The notes beneath the pieces were generated by a model that saw only the letters and a list, made by a program, of their open reading frames with translations, made no database searches and was not told the origin of the DNA. This document shows, piece after piece, positions 23,253-30,541 of a stretch of 64,000 bases of DNA (position 1 is its first letter; each line of letters begins with the position of its first letter). This DNA comes from Xanthobacter sp. NM-25. GTDB taxonomy: Bacteria; Pseudomonadota; Alphaproteobacteria; Rhizobiales; Xanthobacteraceae. Made by a program: the position numbers and the translations under genes. The stretch spans positions 1 to 64,000 of the forward strand of contig NZ_JACBFS010000006.1 of the NCBI RefSeq assembly GCF_022138605.1. The letters are read 5' to 3'.

Positions 23253-23453
23253 GCCATGGCCGGCTGGGGCGCAGGCGCAGCCCCAGCCGGCGGTTGTAAG
23301 CGCACGTCGCCCTGCTATCCTGTCGTACACGCGACACCGAACGCGGGTTTTGGGCGATTTTCTGCGGGCACAGGCCGGCATGACTGCCGGACAACTGCGG
23401 CTGCGGAGATCTTCTCCGGCCGCGTCGCGCCCCTCCCGGCAATGAGGTCCGCC

Positions 23454-23786
23454 ATGAGTGTGATCACCCATGATTTCGGCGGCGACAAGCGACGCGCCAC
23501 CCGCCGCTTTCGCACCCTGCTCAAGCTGGACGCGCTGCATGAGGCCAATATCGAGGCCAACCCCCTGCCCTATCTAGAACGGGCCAGCGAGCGGATCTTT
23601 CAACTGGAGCGCACCATCTTCGAGGCGCTCCTCGCCGCGCGACCACCGGTCCCCGCACCGCCGCAGGACCCCCATGCGGCGCTCGTAACCATTGATGCGG
23701 CGGAATATGAAAGGCTGCGCGCCTGCGTGGCGCTGCTCGAGGCGGCCCATGCGGAGCTGGAAAACCCCGACGACGACGGCGAGTGA
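23454..23786 (+). CDS. Hypothetical helical protein
   Basis: A 110-residue, mostly helical protein: basic N-terminus (GGDKRRATRRFRTLLKLD), YLERASERIFQLERTIFEALLAA as a long amphipathic helix, a proline linker (RPPVPAPPQDP), and a second helix ending in acidic residues (ENPDDDGE). The ATG at 23454 has GAGG 6 nt upstream. It faces a convergent terminator hairpin. Function unknown. Confidence 0.75.
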   Translation: MSVITHDFGGDKRRATRRFRTLLKLDALHEANIEANPLPYLERASERIFQLERTIFEALLAARPPVPAPPQDPHAALVTIDAAEYERLRACVALLEAAHAELENPDDDGE

Positions 23787-23788
23787 CA

Positions 23789-23809
23789 GGCCCGGGGTCG
23801 CCCCGGGCC
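23789..23809. terminator. Bidirectional hairpin between convergent genes
   Basis: GGCCCGGGG (23789-23797), TCG loop, CCCCGGGCC (23801-23809). It begins 2 bp after the stop of the 23454 gene and 28 bp from the stop of the opposing gene. Confidence 0.6.
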
Positions 23810-23837
23810 CTTCAGGGGCGGCCTTATGGGCGTGCCG

Positions 23838-24317
23838 TTATTGCACCGCCGGCGGCGTCCATTGATAGAGATCGCCCCATCCGCTGGCCGCATGCACCTC
23901 ATGGGTGAAGCCCAGGCTGCCCAGGGCGTGCACCAGGCCCTGCTGTTCGCCAGCCTTGACGCTGGCCAGAACCGCCACCTTCTGCTGCTGCAGCCCCGCC
24001 ATGAGCTGGGCAAACAGATCGCCGCCGCGCACGTCCGGGGCCAGCGCCACATAGGACACATGGATCGCCGGATTGTTGCGCAGGCCCCACTCCAGATCAT
24101 CGCGCCGGGCCAGCAGCGCCGCCACGATGCCCTTCTCGTCGTCCACCGCCACTGGCGTCAGCCCGGAGGTGCAGCAGGCCATCAATTCCGACAGCATGCT
24201 CTCCTGCGCACGCTCATCCTCAAGGGCAAAAGGCACATCCGCCGAGATTTGCCGCAACAATCCCCACAGGCCCTGCACGTCGTCCATGCCGGCTATGCGC
24301 TGTGTCAATTCAGCCAT
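23838..24317 (-). CDS. GNAT-like acetyltransferase
   Basis: A 159-residue protein with GNAT-fold features: VAALLARRDDLEWGLRN as a core strand/turn, VSYVALAPDVRGGDLFAQLM corresponding to the acetyl-CoA pyrophosphate loop (R-G-G-x-L), and HALGSLGFTHEVHAASGWG as the C-terminal strand-helix. The N-terminus (TQRIAGMDDVQGLWGLLRQI) resembles the usual alpha1/alpha2 region. GGAG lies before the ATG at 24317. Target unknown; the loop is not the full Q/RxxGxG/A motif, so confidence is moderate. Confidence 0.7.
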   Translation of the reverse strand: MAELTQRIAGMDDVQGLWGLLRQISADVPFALEDERAQESMLSELMACCTSGLTPVAVDDEKGIVAALLARRDDLEWGLRNNPAIHVSYVALAPDVRGGDLFAQLMAGLQQQKVAVLASVKAGEQQGLVHALGSLGFTHEVHAASGWGDLYQWTPPAVQ

Positions 24318-24462
24318 CTGAATCTCCAATAGATTATAATATTGTTCTATTATACTTGAATTTCTCTCCCTCAAAAATAGATAAAGAAAATATTCGCAAA
24401 ATACGATCTCGCCGCACCCGCGGGGCGACCGGCCGCGCCGCGCCGGAGGCCGGGGGCGCGCG

Positions 24463-24495
24463 TTTTGGCAAGAACCTTTTGGCAAGAACCTTGCT
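24463..24495 (+). promoter_or_regulatory. Sigma54 promoter with duplicated -24 segment
   Basis: TGGCAAGAACCTTGCT (24480-24495) is a -24/-12 promoter with one change from consensus. The 14-bp segment TTTTGGCAAGAACC is tandemly repeated (24463-24476, 24477-24490), so a second -24 box lies 14 bp upstream but without a -12 GC. The start is expected near 24507, about 40 nt before the next ATG. Confidence 0.75.
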
Positions 24496-24547
24496 GGGAC
24501 AACCAGACCCCGGGACCACGCCCCGGGCGCATGTTCGGAGATCACGC

Positions 24548-24793
24548 ATGTCCATGACTGAGGGCTTTTTCGTCGATTGGGATGGCAACATCCGCAGCAC
24601 CAACGACCCCGGTGGCGGCTACCTGTGCGAAACCGACAGGGTGGCCCGCTATGTGGCGGTGACCACCAAGACCGGGACGCTGGTGCACGAAGGCACCTTC
24701 TACAAGAGCTTGGGCGACGTGGAAAAAGCCGGCATCAAGGCGTCCCTGGTGCCGGGCTCCCATCCCTGGGGCACCAAGGAAGACGGCTTCTGA
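24548..24793 (+). CDS. Small hypothetical protein under predicted sigma54 control
   Basis: An 81-residue protein: FFVDWDGNIRSTNDPGGGYL, then RVARYVAVTTKTGTLVHEGTF (beta-rich) and a Gly/Pro/Trp C-terminus (GSHPWGTKEDGF). It has one Cys (LCETD). The ATG at 24548 has TTCGGAG upstream. The -24/-12 promoter 50-70 bp upstream ties it to the nif regulon. I do not recognise the family. Confidence 0.75.
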   Translation: MSMTEGFFVDWDGNIRSTNDPGGGYLCETDRVARYVAVTTKTGTLVHEGTFYKSLGDVEKAGIKASLVPGSHPWGTKEDGF

Positions 24794-24921
24794 GGCGCGG
24801 TGCCCCGTGCGCTGCCGATGGCCCCGCTGCGCTGGCGTTCCCCCTGCCGCCGGCGCATGCTCAATGGCGGATGCGCCGGCCTCACAGCGGCCGCGCGTCC
24901 ACCCCTGCTGAGAGGTGATCG

Positions 24922-25161
24922 ATGCTCCCGACGACCATTCTCATCGACGAAGCGCCCCGTTGCGTGGTGCGGCCGAACGACATGAAGGCGCTCAACCGCT
25001 TTATCAAGAACGCAAAACCCTATCTCCTGGCGGACAATCCCGATGGCAAGATCACCCATCGGGGGGCGCTGGAGGACGAGGCTGCGCGATGGCAGGCGGG
25101 CTTTGCCCTGCACAAAGCCTGGGGTGGAGAGGACGAGGATTATTTCGGCGTCCCGCTTTAG
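24922..25161 (+). CDS. Small hypothetical protein
   Basis: A 79-residue protein starting TTILIDEAPRCVVRPNDMKA, with a basic helix (LNRFIKNAKPYLL) and a Trp/Asp-rich C-terminus (HKAWGGEDEDYFGVPL). GAGAGGTG lies 6 nt before the ATG. It follows the 24548 gene by 128 bp, with a 10-bp GCCGGCGCAT/ATGCGCCGGC hairpin (24849-24880) between them. No family recognised. Confidence 0.72.
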   Translation: MLPTTILIDEAPRCVVRPNDMKALNRFIKNAKPYLLADNPDGKITHRGALEDEAARWQAGFALHKAWGGEDEDYFGVPL

Positions 25162-25200
25162 CGCCCCGCCGGCGGGCTCAGCCCCCGGCGAACGCCGGTG

Positions 25201-25635
25201 TCACGGATGGGCGTGATGGCCCCGGGTATCATGCGGATTGTCGGCCGTGTTGCGCATCCAGTCGGCGAGCTTCGCCATGGCGCCGAACAGCTCGTCGCGG
25301 GCGGTGGCATCGGCGATGGTCTCATCAAGGGCCCCGCGCATGCATAGGAGCCAGGCGTCCCGCTCCGCGGCGCCGATGGGAATGCGCATGTGGCGCTGGC
25401 GCAGGCGCGGATGGCCCTTCTCCGGCGAATAGAGCTTCGGCCCGCCGGTCCATTCGGAGAGATAGCGCTTCAGCACCCGCTTGGTCTCGCCCAGATCCGG
25501 CGCATGCATGCCGCGGATGTCCTGCGCCTCCGGCAGACGGTCCATGCGCGCGTAGAAGGCTTCGACCAGGCGGTCGATGGCCACGTCACCGCCCATGCGC
25601 GCGTACATGGTCTGGGTCTCAACGACGTCGGACAT
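25201..25635 (-). CDS. Group II truncated haemoglobin
   Basis: A 144-residue truncated globin: MYARMGGDVAIDRLVEAFYARM is the B/E-helix start, LKRYLSEWTGGPKLYSPEKG the EF region, and LRQRHMRIPIG contains the proximal His (H82). Trp95 in DAWLLCM corresponds to the group II TrpG8. Such globins bind O2/NO; next to nif genes it could buffer O2 or scavenge NO (inference). It is the last gene of a minus-strand unit headed by a Rieske protein. The start at 25635 gives MSDVVETQTMYARMGG. Confidence 0.92.
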   Translation of the reverse strand: MSDVVETQTMYARMGGDVAIDRLVEAFYARMDRLPEAQDIRGMHAPDLGETKRVLKRYLSEWTGGPKLYSPEKGHPRLRQRHMRIPIGAAERDAWLLCMRGALDETIADATARDELFGAMAKLADWMRNTADNPHDTRGHHAHP

Positions 25636-25702
25636 GTCATCCCTCGACTTCACACGGTCCACACCCGCCCGCATGGCAGCCGCGCCACCGGCGGGCGCCG
25701 GC

Positions 25703-25870
25703 TCATTCGTCCATGTTCGGCAGCAGGATCACTTCCGCCGGGGCGCCGGCCCCCTGCTCCTCGACGAACTCCAGCCCGCTCACCAGCGACAGGCCGCCAT
25801 CGGCCTCCATCAGCACCACGGCCTCGGGCGGCATCTTGCCCAGAGCGTCCAGCAGCTGCGCAACCGTCAT
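25703..25870 (-). CDS. Short 55-residue hypothetical protein
   Basis: An open frame of 55 codons: MTVAQLLDALGKMPPEAVVL, then MEADGGLSLVSGLEFVEE and EVILLPNMDE. The ATG at 25870 is preceded by GAGGAGGGGCGG, a very strong ribosome-binding site, and the gene is tucked 21 bp after the stop of the 25892 gene. The helix-strand-strand pattern with acidic end looks like a real small domain. It is in the same operon as the Rieske and haemoglobin genes. Confidence 0.72.
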   Translation of the reverse strand: MTVAQLLDALGKMPPEAVVLMEADGGLSLVSGLEFVEEQGAGAPAEVILLPNMDE

Positions 25871-25891
25871 CCGCCCCTCCTCGTTCCGCCG

Positions 25892-26230
25892 TCAGGCCTG
25901 CGCCACCGGCGCGCCCTGCGCATCGAAGCACAGCACCACCGGATCCTCGTCCACCATGGTCACCTCCGCACGGCGGAGCTGGCCATTGTCGTGGTAGCTG
26001 TAGCGGTGGGCCAGTTCGATCTCGCCATACACCATCTTGTCGAAGCCCGTGAGGCCGCCGGCCGCGTCAAAATAGGCGCGGATGAAGGTGTTGCGATGAT
26101 TCAGCTGCGCTTCGGGAATGTGTTCCACCAGCTTGAAGGGCATCTTCACGCCGGTATAGGTCACATAATAGGCGCATCGCTCCGCCTGCTCGGCTGCCGG
26201 CTGCGGCGCGCCCGTCTCCAGAGAATCCAT
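25892..26230 (-). CDS. Hypothetical nif-unit protein
   Basis: A 112-residue protein with a conserved-looking core: RCAYYVTYTGVKMPFKLVEH, NHRNTFIRAYFDAAGGLTGFDK, MVYGEIELAHRYSYHDNGQL, RRAEVTMVDEDP. The alternating pattern suggests an antiparallel sheet with a Tyr-rich face. I have the impression of a short conserved DUF found in nif regions but cannot verify it. The start MDSLETG at 26230 lies 59 bp after the Rieske stop. Confidence 0.76.
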   Translation of the reverse strand: MDSLETGAPQPAAEQAERCAYYVTYTGVKMPFKLVEHIPEAQLNHRNTFIRAYFDAAGGLTGFDKMVYGEIELAHRYSYHDNGQLRRAEVTMVDEDPVVLCFDAQGAPVAQA

Positions 26231-26289
26231 GTGTGCTGCACTGCCTCCCAGCCGGACGGGGGCGGGAAACCACCCGTGGCGCCTCCCCC

Positions 26290-26799
26290 TCAATCGGGGG
26301 AGATCATGATTTCCATGGTGTCGTCGAGATCGTCGTAGGGGAAAGGGCGTGCCTCCTCCTCCACCAGCTCCACGCCGCACAGGCAGACATCGCCGCCCAC
26401 CACCGCCAAAGCGATGGGCTCAAGGTGCTGGTCCTTGCACGGCCCCTCGGTGCACACTCCGCTTTCGATGTCGAACAGGGCGCCGTGCCGGCCACACCGC
26501 AGCTGCGTGCCGTCCTTGTTGAAGAACTCGCCGCCGCCGATGTTCAGCCAGGTGCCCTGGTGGGGGCAGGCGTTCACGAAGCCCACGGCCTCTTTCGCTC
26601 CTGTGCGGATGACGACAATGCGGAACGGCCGCGCCTCGCCTTCGGCACCGACCCGGGAAAGATTGAAGGCCTTCGCCTCACCCGGATCGATGTCGTCGAT
26701 CTCGCAGATGGCGTAAACCTCGATCTCTTCGCCGGCCGCTCCTTCAGTCGCCGGTCCCTCAGCCGCAGTCCCTTCAGCCGCAGTCCCTTCAGCCGTCAT
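26290..26799 (-). CDS. Rieske-type [2Fe-2S] ferredoxin (copy 2)
   Basis: A 169-residue soluble Rieske protein. Ligands are ACPHQGTWLN and LRCGRHGALFDIESG. The N-terminal 20 residues are low-complexity TAAEG repeats encoded by 15-bp tandem repeats (26744-26799), so the true start is uncertain; the folded part begins near EEIEVYAICEID. It is paralogous to the 8930-9382 protein. First gene of a four-gene unit with two unknown proteins and a truncated haemoglobin. Probably a cytosolic electron carrier. Confidence 0.9.
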   Translation of the reverse strand: MTAEGTAAEGTAAEGPATEGAAGEEIEVYAICEIDDIDPGEAKAFNLSRVGAEGEARPFRIVVIRTGAKEAVGFVNACPHQGTWLNIGGGEFFNKDGTQLRCGRHGALFDIESGVCTEGPCKDQHLEPIALAVVGGDVCLCGVELVEEEARPFPYDDLDDTMEIMISPD

Positions 26800-26823
26800 G
26801 GCTCATCACCTTCCAAGCGGACG

Positions 26824-26839
26824 CGCAACGGCGGCACCG
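26824..26839 (-). promoter_or_regulatory. Possible sigma54 promoter of Rieske-globin unit
   Basis: On the minus strand CGGTGCCGCCGTTGCG has GG and GC at correct spacing and TTGC at -12, but a poor -24 flank. The NifA site at 26869-26884 lies close upstream. Confidence 0.42.
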
Positions 26840-26868
26840 AGACGCCCCGGCGTTTGCGCCACAAGACC

Positions 26869-26884
26869 TGTCGCGATTGGCACA
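26869..26884. promoter_or_regulatory. NifA upstream activator sequence
   Basis: TGTCGCGATTGGCACA is an exact TGT-N10-ACA. It lies about 80 nt upstream of the predicted GST start and about 60 nt from the predicted Rieske-unit start, so it may serve both. Confidence 0.62.
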
Positions 26885-26927
26885 TTCCTGTCGGATTTAC
26901 TCCCGGCGGATGGCGCCAATACAGAAT

Positions 26928-26943
26928 TGACCCGATATTTGCA
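26928..26943 (+). promoter_or_regulatory. Possible sigma54 promoter of the GST gene
   Basis: TGACCCGATATTTGCA has a perfect -12 (TTGCA) and correct spacing, but GA replaces GG at -24. Its position relative to the NifA site at 26869-26884 supports it. Confidence 0.5.
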
Positions 26944-27002
26944 TGAACCATGCCGGGCTTCGGCCTTATCGATCGCGAGCAGGCAAGGACCGCGGCAGCA
27001 GC

Positions 27003-27662
27003 ATGGCCAACATGAAATTCTACATGACCCCCGGATCGTGCTCGACAGCGATCCATATCGTGCTCGAAGAGCTTGAAGAGGTGTTCGAGGCGCACATCGT
27101 CAACCTCCCGGCGGGCGATCATTTCAAGGCCGATTATGTGGCCATCAACCCCAAGTCCACCATTCCCGCCCTGGTACGGCCCGATGGCAGCGTGCTCACC
27201 GACATGCTGGCCATCGCCTTCTGGCTGGCGCGCAGCCGCCCCCGCGCGGGGCTGTGGCCGGCGGAGCTGGAGGCGGAGACCCGCGCGCTGGAAACCATGG
27301 CCTATGTGGTGAATACCGTGCACGGCCAGGGCTTCGCCCGCATCTTCGCCACCCCCTCCTTCGCCGGCACTGCCAGCGACCAGGACAAGGTAAAGAGCCT
27401 CGGCCGGGACATCGTCACCCAGGGCTTCGGCATTCTCGACAAGGTGCTGGAGGGGCGCCCCTATATTGCCGACACCTTCTCCGTGGCCGACCCCATCCTG
27501 TTCTACGTGGAGTTCTGGGCCGACAAGACCCATGTGCCCCTGCCCCCCAATCTCGCCGCCCATTACCGGCGCATGCTGGAGCGCCACACGGTGCAGCAGG
27601 TGCTGCGGGAGGAAGGCTACAACGTGGCACTGCTGGGCGGCGCGGCGCGTGTCCTCAACTGA
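27003..27662 (+). CDS. Glutathione S-transferase-family protein
   Basis: A 219-residue GST-fold protein. The thioredoxin-like N-domain has MKFYMTPGSCSTAIHIVLEE with Ser/Cys at the catalytic turn, KSTIPALVRPDGSVLTDMLAI containing the cis-Pro and the (D/S)-x glutathione contact, and the helical C-domain ends RPYIADTFSVADPILFYV with the conserved N-capping Asp. Several nif clusters carry a GST of unknown target. The start at 27003 (MANMKFY) is 60 nt inside the longest frame and downstream of the predicted promoter. Confidence 0.88.
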   Translation: MANMKFYMTPGSCSTAIHIVLEELEEVFEAHIVNLPAGDHFKADYVAINPKSTIPALVRPDGSVLTDMLAIAFWLARSRPRAGLWPAELEAETRALETMAYVVNTVHGQGFARIFATPSFAGTASDQDKVKSLGRDIVTQGFGILDKVLEGRPYIADTFSVADPILFYVEFWADKTHVPLPPNLAAHYRRMLERHTVQQVLREEGYNVALLGGAARVLN

Positions 27663-27712
27663 GCCCCGCGACCCCACGCGGGGTCACGCGGCCGCAATCG
27701 GGAAGCTGAACC

Positions 27713-27997
27713 ATGCCTGAAATGCTGCTGGTGGACGAAGCCAATCGCGATGACCTGTCGCGCAAGGCCGGGCTGTTCCTCTACACGCAGACCCGCCTGT
27801 GGCTCGACAATGGCGAGGTGCACCGCGCCGACGGCCCCGCCCTTCTCTCCCCTGACGGGGTCGAGCGCTGGTATCTGCATGGCCAGGAAGTCACGCGCGC
27901 GGTGAAGGATTTCTTCGCGGCGCAAAGCTGGCCCCTCGGCACCGGCCTCGACACCTGCGAAAAGCGGGCGACCTTCGCCCAACACTTCGGCGCCTGA
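27713..27997 (+). CDS. Small hypothetical protein
   Basis: A 94-residue protein. Its centre reads WLDNGEVHRADGPALLSPDG and ERWYLHGQEV, which resembles the H-R-x-DGPA-x-x-x-DG-x-x-WY-x-x-G repeat seen in tandem in some phage and MORN-like proteins; only one unit is present here. The rest is helical. GGAAGCTGAACC precedes the ATG. It lies 50 bp after the GST gene and is probably co-transcribed. Role unknown. Confidence 0.76.
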   Translation: MPEMLLVDEANRDDLSRKAGLFLYTQTRLWLDNGEVHRADGPALLSPDGVERWYLHGQEVTRAVKDFFAAQSWPLGTGLDTCEKRATFAQHFGA

Positions 27998-28134
27998 AAC
28001 CGCGCACGGGCTGCGGGCGGCTCCTGCCGCTCCCACCCGGTCGGCCATCCGCGGAGCACGGCCCCCGCCCGCGAAACCTGGAGCACCGAGCCCGGGGCAC
28101 GGGACCCAGCCCCGATCGGGGGCGGCCCCTCAGG

Positions 28135-28536
28135 TCACAGCAGGCCCAGCTCCAGCTGGACTTCTTCCGACATGCGGGACTTGTCCCATGGCGGATCGAA
28201 CACGAGATTCATCTTCACCTCGCTAACCCCCGCCACCACGTCGACCGCCTGCTGCACCCAGCCCATCATGGTGCCGGCGACGGGGCAGCCGGGCGCGGTG
28301 AGCGTCATGTCGATCTCCACCACGCCGTCCGGCTTCAGGTCGATACGATAGACCAGCCCCAGGTCATAGATGTTCACCGGGATTTCGGGATCGTTCACCG
28401 TGCGCAAGGCCGCGACGATCCCTTCGAGCAGCGCCGCATCCTGCGGCGCGAATTCGGCATAGGAGGTCTCGGCCCCGTCCCGATAGAGCGAGGGCGCCGA
28501 AGGGGCGTCGAAGCCGTAATCTATGTTCTCCGTCAT
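28135..28536 (-). CDS. SufT/MIP18-family (DUF59) protein
   Basis: A 133-residue MIP18-type protein: LLEGIVAALRTVNDPEIPVN, IYDLGLVYRIDLKPDGVVEI, MTLTAPGCPVAGTM (the Cys conserved in SufT/PaaD), and a C-terminal VFDPPWDKSRMSEE. The family helps insert Fe-S clusters into client proteins. The 40-residue N-terminal extension is atypical. The ATG at 28536 is preceded by GGAGG 10 nt upstream. A -24/-12 promoter is predicted at 28611-28626. In the nif context it is a candidate maturation factor. Confidence 0.9.
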   Translation of the reverse strand: MTENIDYGFDAPSAPSLYRDGAETSYAEFAPQDAALLEGIVAALRTVNDPEIPVNIYDLGLVYRIDLKPDGVVEIDMTLTAPGCPVAGTMMGWVQQAVDVVAGVSEVKMNLVFDPPWDKSRMSEEVQLELGLL

Positions 28537-28610
28537 CTGCCAGTCGCCTCCAGCAACCTCACCGGCACGGGCCATCGGCACCGGGCCGAGCCGCCTCGCC
28601 TTCGGGGCGC

Positions 28611-28626
28611 GGCAACGCAGGCGCCA
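28611..28626 (-). promoter_or_regulatory. Sigma54 promoter of the SufT-like gene
   Basis: On the minus strand TGGCGCCTGCGTTGCC keeps TGGC at -24 and TTGC at -12 with correct spacing. Start near 28600, about 64 nt before the ATG. No exact NifA site was found upstream. Confidence 0.55.
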
Positions 28627-29022
28627 GTACCCCTCGGCCAAGGCCGTGCCGCGCCCGCCCTCGGCGACGCGCGGCAGATTGAAAATCCCACCCCCGGATC
28701 TGATATGGGTCGCTCCCCCGCATTCGGCGAGGGTGCGATCGGGCCCGTTCTCCATGCTCCGGAAATGCCGGCTCCGCCCCACCAGGCACCTCCGCCGGAC
28801 CCCTCCGCGCCGCGGCGCGAAGCCGCCGTTCGTCGCAGCATATGCGACATCGGGCCGGCCCATCCGCGACAACGCCGCAGCCTTGTCGCCACCATGAGAG
28901 GCCTGCAAAGCTGATGCCAAGACAACGTGCCGAGACAACGTGCCGAGACAAGATGCGAGAACAAGATGGCATCACGTCCGCGCCGACCAGGGGCGGACGC
29001 CAGCCCGGCGCTGCGCCGGCGC
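28627..29022. other. Gap with 13-bp tandem repeats, no gene seen
   Basis: Open frames here lack family signatures or a plausible start. Three 13-bp direct repeats with the unit GAGACAACGTGCC (the last diverged) lie at 28919-28957. A GTCGCA-TATGC-TGCGAC dyad near 28836-28852 could be a regulator site for the SufT-like gene. Confidence 0.4.
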
Positions 29023-29505
29023 CTAAGCCTCCAGCCCTTCCGCAAGCGCCGCCACCACCGGCCAGCCGACTGCGCCGGTCGGGTCCAACACCTTGAGCGC
29101 GGCGAGCTTCTCGGCCGCCGCCTCGGGACGGCTCTGGCGCAGATGAATGAAGGCCAGGGCCTTGAGGGTGTAAAGGGCGAACCGGCCGGCGCCCTCGGGC
29201 AGGAGCGGTTCCGGCAGCCATTTGCGCCAGTCGGTGTCCCAGCCGGCCTGGGTTGCCGCCTCCTTCAGCCCCCCGTCGGCCGCCCGCTCCGCTTCCTCCA
29301 GATTCCCCTGGTAGGTGTGGATCTTGTAGAGGCAGAAATAGGTGGGCAGTTCATGGGGCGCGGCGGCCAGCGCCTGGCGGAACAATTGATCCGCCTGGGC
29401 CCGATCGCGCCGATAGGCGATGACGCCCTGCTGCAGCAGGGCGTTGATACCGGGCGGCAGGTCCCCGAAATTGATGACATCCGTATTGGGGAACAATTCG
29501 ATCAT
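29023..29505 (-). CDS. TPR-like nif-cluster protein (copy 2)
   Basis: A 160-residue helical protein with TPR-like hairpins: GVIAYRRDRAQADQLFRQAL, YFCLYKIHTYQGNLEEAERA, and LKALAFIHLRQSRPEAAAEK with LAALKVLDPTG. The order of blocks matches the product of 16288-16839, including a DWR sequence before a proline-rich joint, so the two are paralogues. The ATG at 29505 (MIELFPNTDVINFGDLPPG) is the best start although the ribosome-binding site is weak. It lies 53 bp downstream of the YqeB-like gene on the same strand. Confidence 0.82.
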   Translation of the reverse strand: MIELFPNTDVINFGDLPPGINALLQQGVIAYRRDRAQADQLFRQALAAAPHELPTYFCLYKIHTYQGNLEEAERAADGGLKEAATQAGWDTDWRKWLPEPLLPEGAGRFALYTLKALAFIHLRQSRPEAAAEKLAALKVLDPTGAVGWPVVAALAEGLEA

Positions 29506-29558
29506 GAACAACGGCCTGTTCTGAAAAGTGGCCGCGGCGTGGGATGTGGGAACCCGCC

Positions 29559-30419
29559 TCAGAAGATCGAGCGCAGCTCCTTCTCCGTCGCCTTGGCCTT
29601 GCGAAAGGAGAGCGCCCGGCTCACCGCCTTGGAAATGATAAGGGCGCGGGCATCGAGCCCCGTCCAATTGGCGTTGCGCCCGCGCGGATCCAGCTCCAGC
29701 AGTTTCACGCCGGCGGGCACCTCGGTGCCGTCTCGCACCACGCCGCGCACCATGCCATCGAACGGGGCGCGCACCGGAATGCCCCCCAGATGACCCACCA
29801 GGAAGTCCTTGTAGACCCGGGTTCCGATCTCGATGGCGCTGTGCCAGCGCCCGGCCACCTCGGCATGAACGAAGCGCTCGGAGCGGCTACCGCCGAGCGG
29901 GCGGGCCACCCCGTCGGGGGCGTCGGTGGAGCCGTGCTGGATGATCTGGCCTTCCTTGCCCGGCCGCGTCTCAATGGCGACATCGCAATTGGCGCCACCG
30001 GTGAAGCCCGGCCCGAGCCCGATGGTGAGCCGCGCCAGCCGGCGCAGGTCGGGGGTGACCTGGTATTTGTTCATCCGCGCATCCACCAGAAGGTCGATGG
30101 AGCCGATGACCAGGAGATCCAGCAGGCCGAGATGGGTCACCATCACCCGGCCATCGCGCTGCGACAGGCCGCGGCGGATCTCCATGCCCGTATCCACCCG
30201 GGTGGCGGCGATGCCGTCCACATCCACGCCGTCGTCGAACAGCGCGTCGTGAAACGCCATCTTGCGGCGGATCACCGGCGGCATGGGGTCGTGAGAGAGA
30301 ACAACGCCGTATCCAGACCGATACAGCTTAACCGCCACCGCCGAGGCGATCTCATTGGTCCCGAGGATTGTCGCGAACGCCGGAGACCGGCGGCGGTCCT
30401 CATGTCGTGTTTCGCTCAT
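29559..30419 (-). CDS. YqeB-like molybdo-hydroxylase accessory protein
   Basis: A 286-residue protein resembling YqeB/EF2563, an accessory factor of selenium-dependent molybdenum hydroxylase systems. Blocks include ILGTNEIASAVAVKLYRSGY at the N-terminus, LTIGLGPGFTGGANCDVAIE (about 148-167), HLGGIPVRAPFDGMVRG and VPAGVKLLELDPRG near the end. Either of two adjacent ATGs (30422, 30419) could start it. A -24/-12 promoter at 30454-30469 and the NifA site at 30542-30557 place it in the nif regulon. A link to molybdenum handling for nitrogenase is inference. Confidence 0.82.
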   Translation of the reverse strand: MSETRHEDRRRSPAFATILGTNEIASAVAVKLYRSGYGVVLSHDPMPPVIRRKMAFHDALFDDGVDVDGIAATRVDTGMEIRRGLSQRDGRVMVTHLGLLDLLVIGSIDLLVDARMNKYQVTPDLRRLARLTIGLGPGFTGGANCDVAIETRPGKEGQIIQHGSTDAPDGVARPLGGSRSERFVHAEVAGRWHSAIEIGTRVYKDFLVGHLGGIPVRAPFDGMVRGVVRDGTEVPAGVKLLELDPRGRNANWTGLDARALIISKAVSRALSFRKAKATEKELRSIF

Positions 30420-30453
30420 CATCCGTCTCTCATCGCAAAGCTCGAGACCGGCA

Positions 30454-30469
30454 AGCAAGACACGGGCCG
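30454..30469 (-). promoter_or_regulatory. Sigma54 promoter of the YqeB-TPR unit
   Basis: On the minus strand CGGCCCGTGTCTTGCT has GGC at -24 and TTGCT at -12 with exact spacing. Start near 30443. The NifA site centre is about 107 nt upstream. Confidence 0.68.
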
Positions 30470-30541
30470 TTCTTCCCACCCGACACGACCGCTCGCCTGC
30501 CGCCCGGCTGGAACGGCCCCGGACGCGCCGCGACGTCGCCA

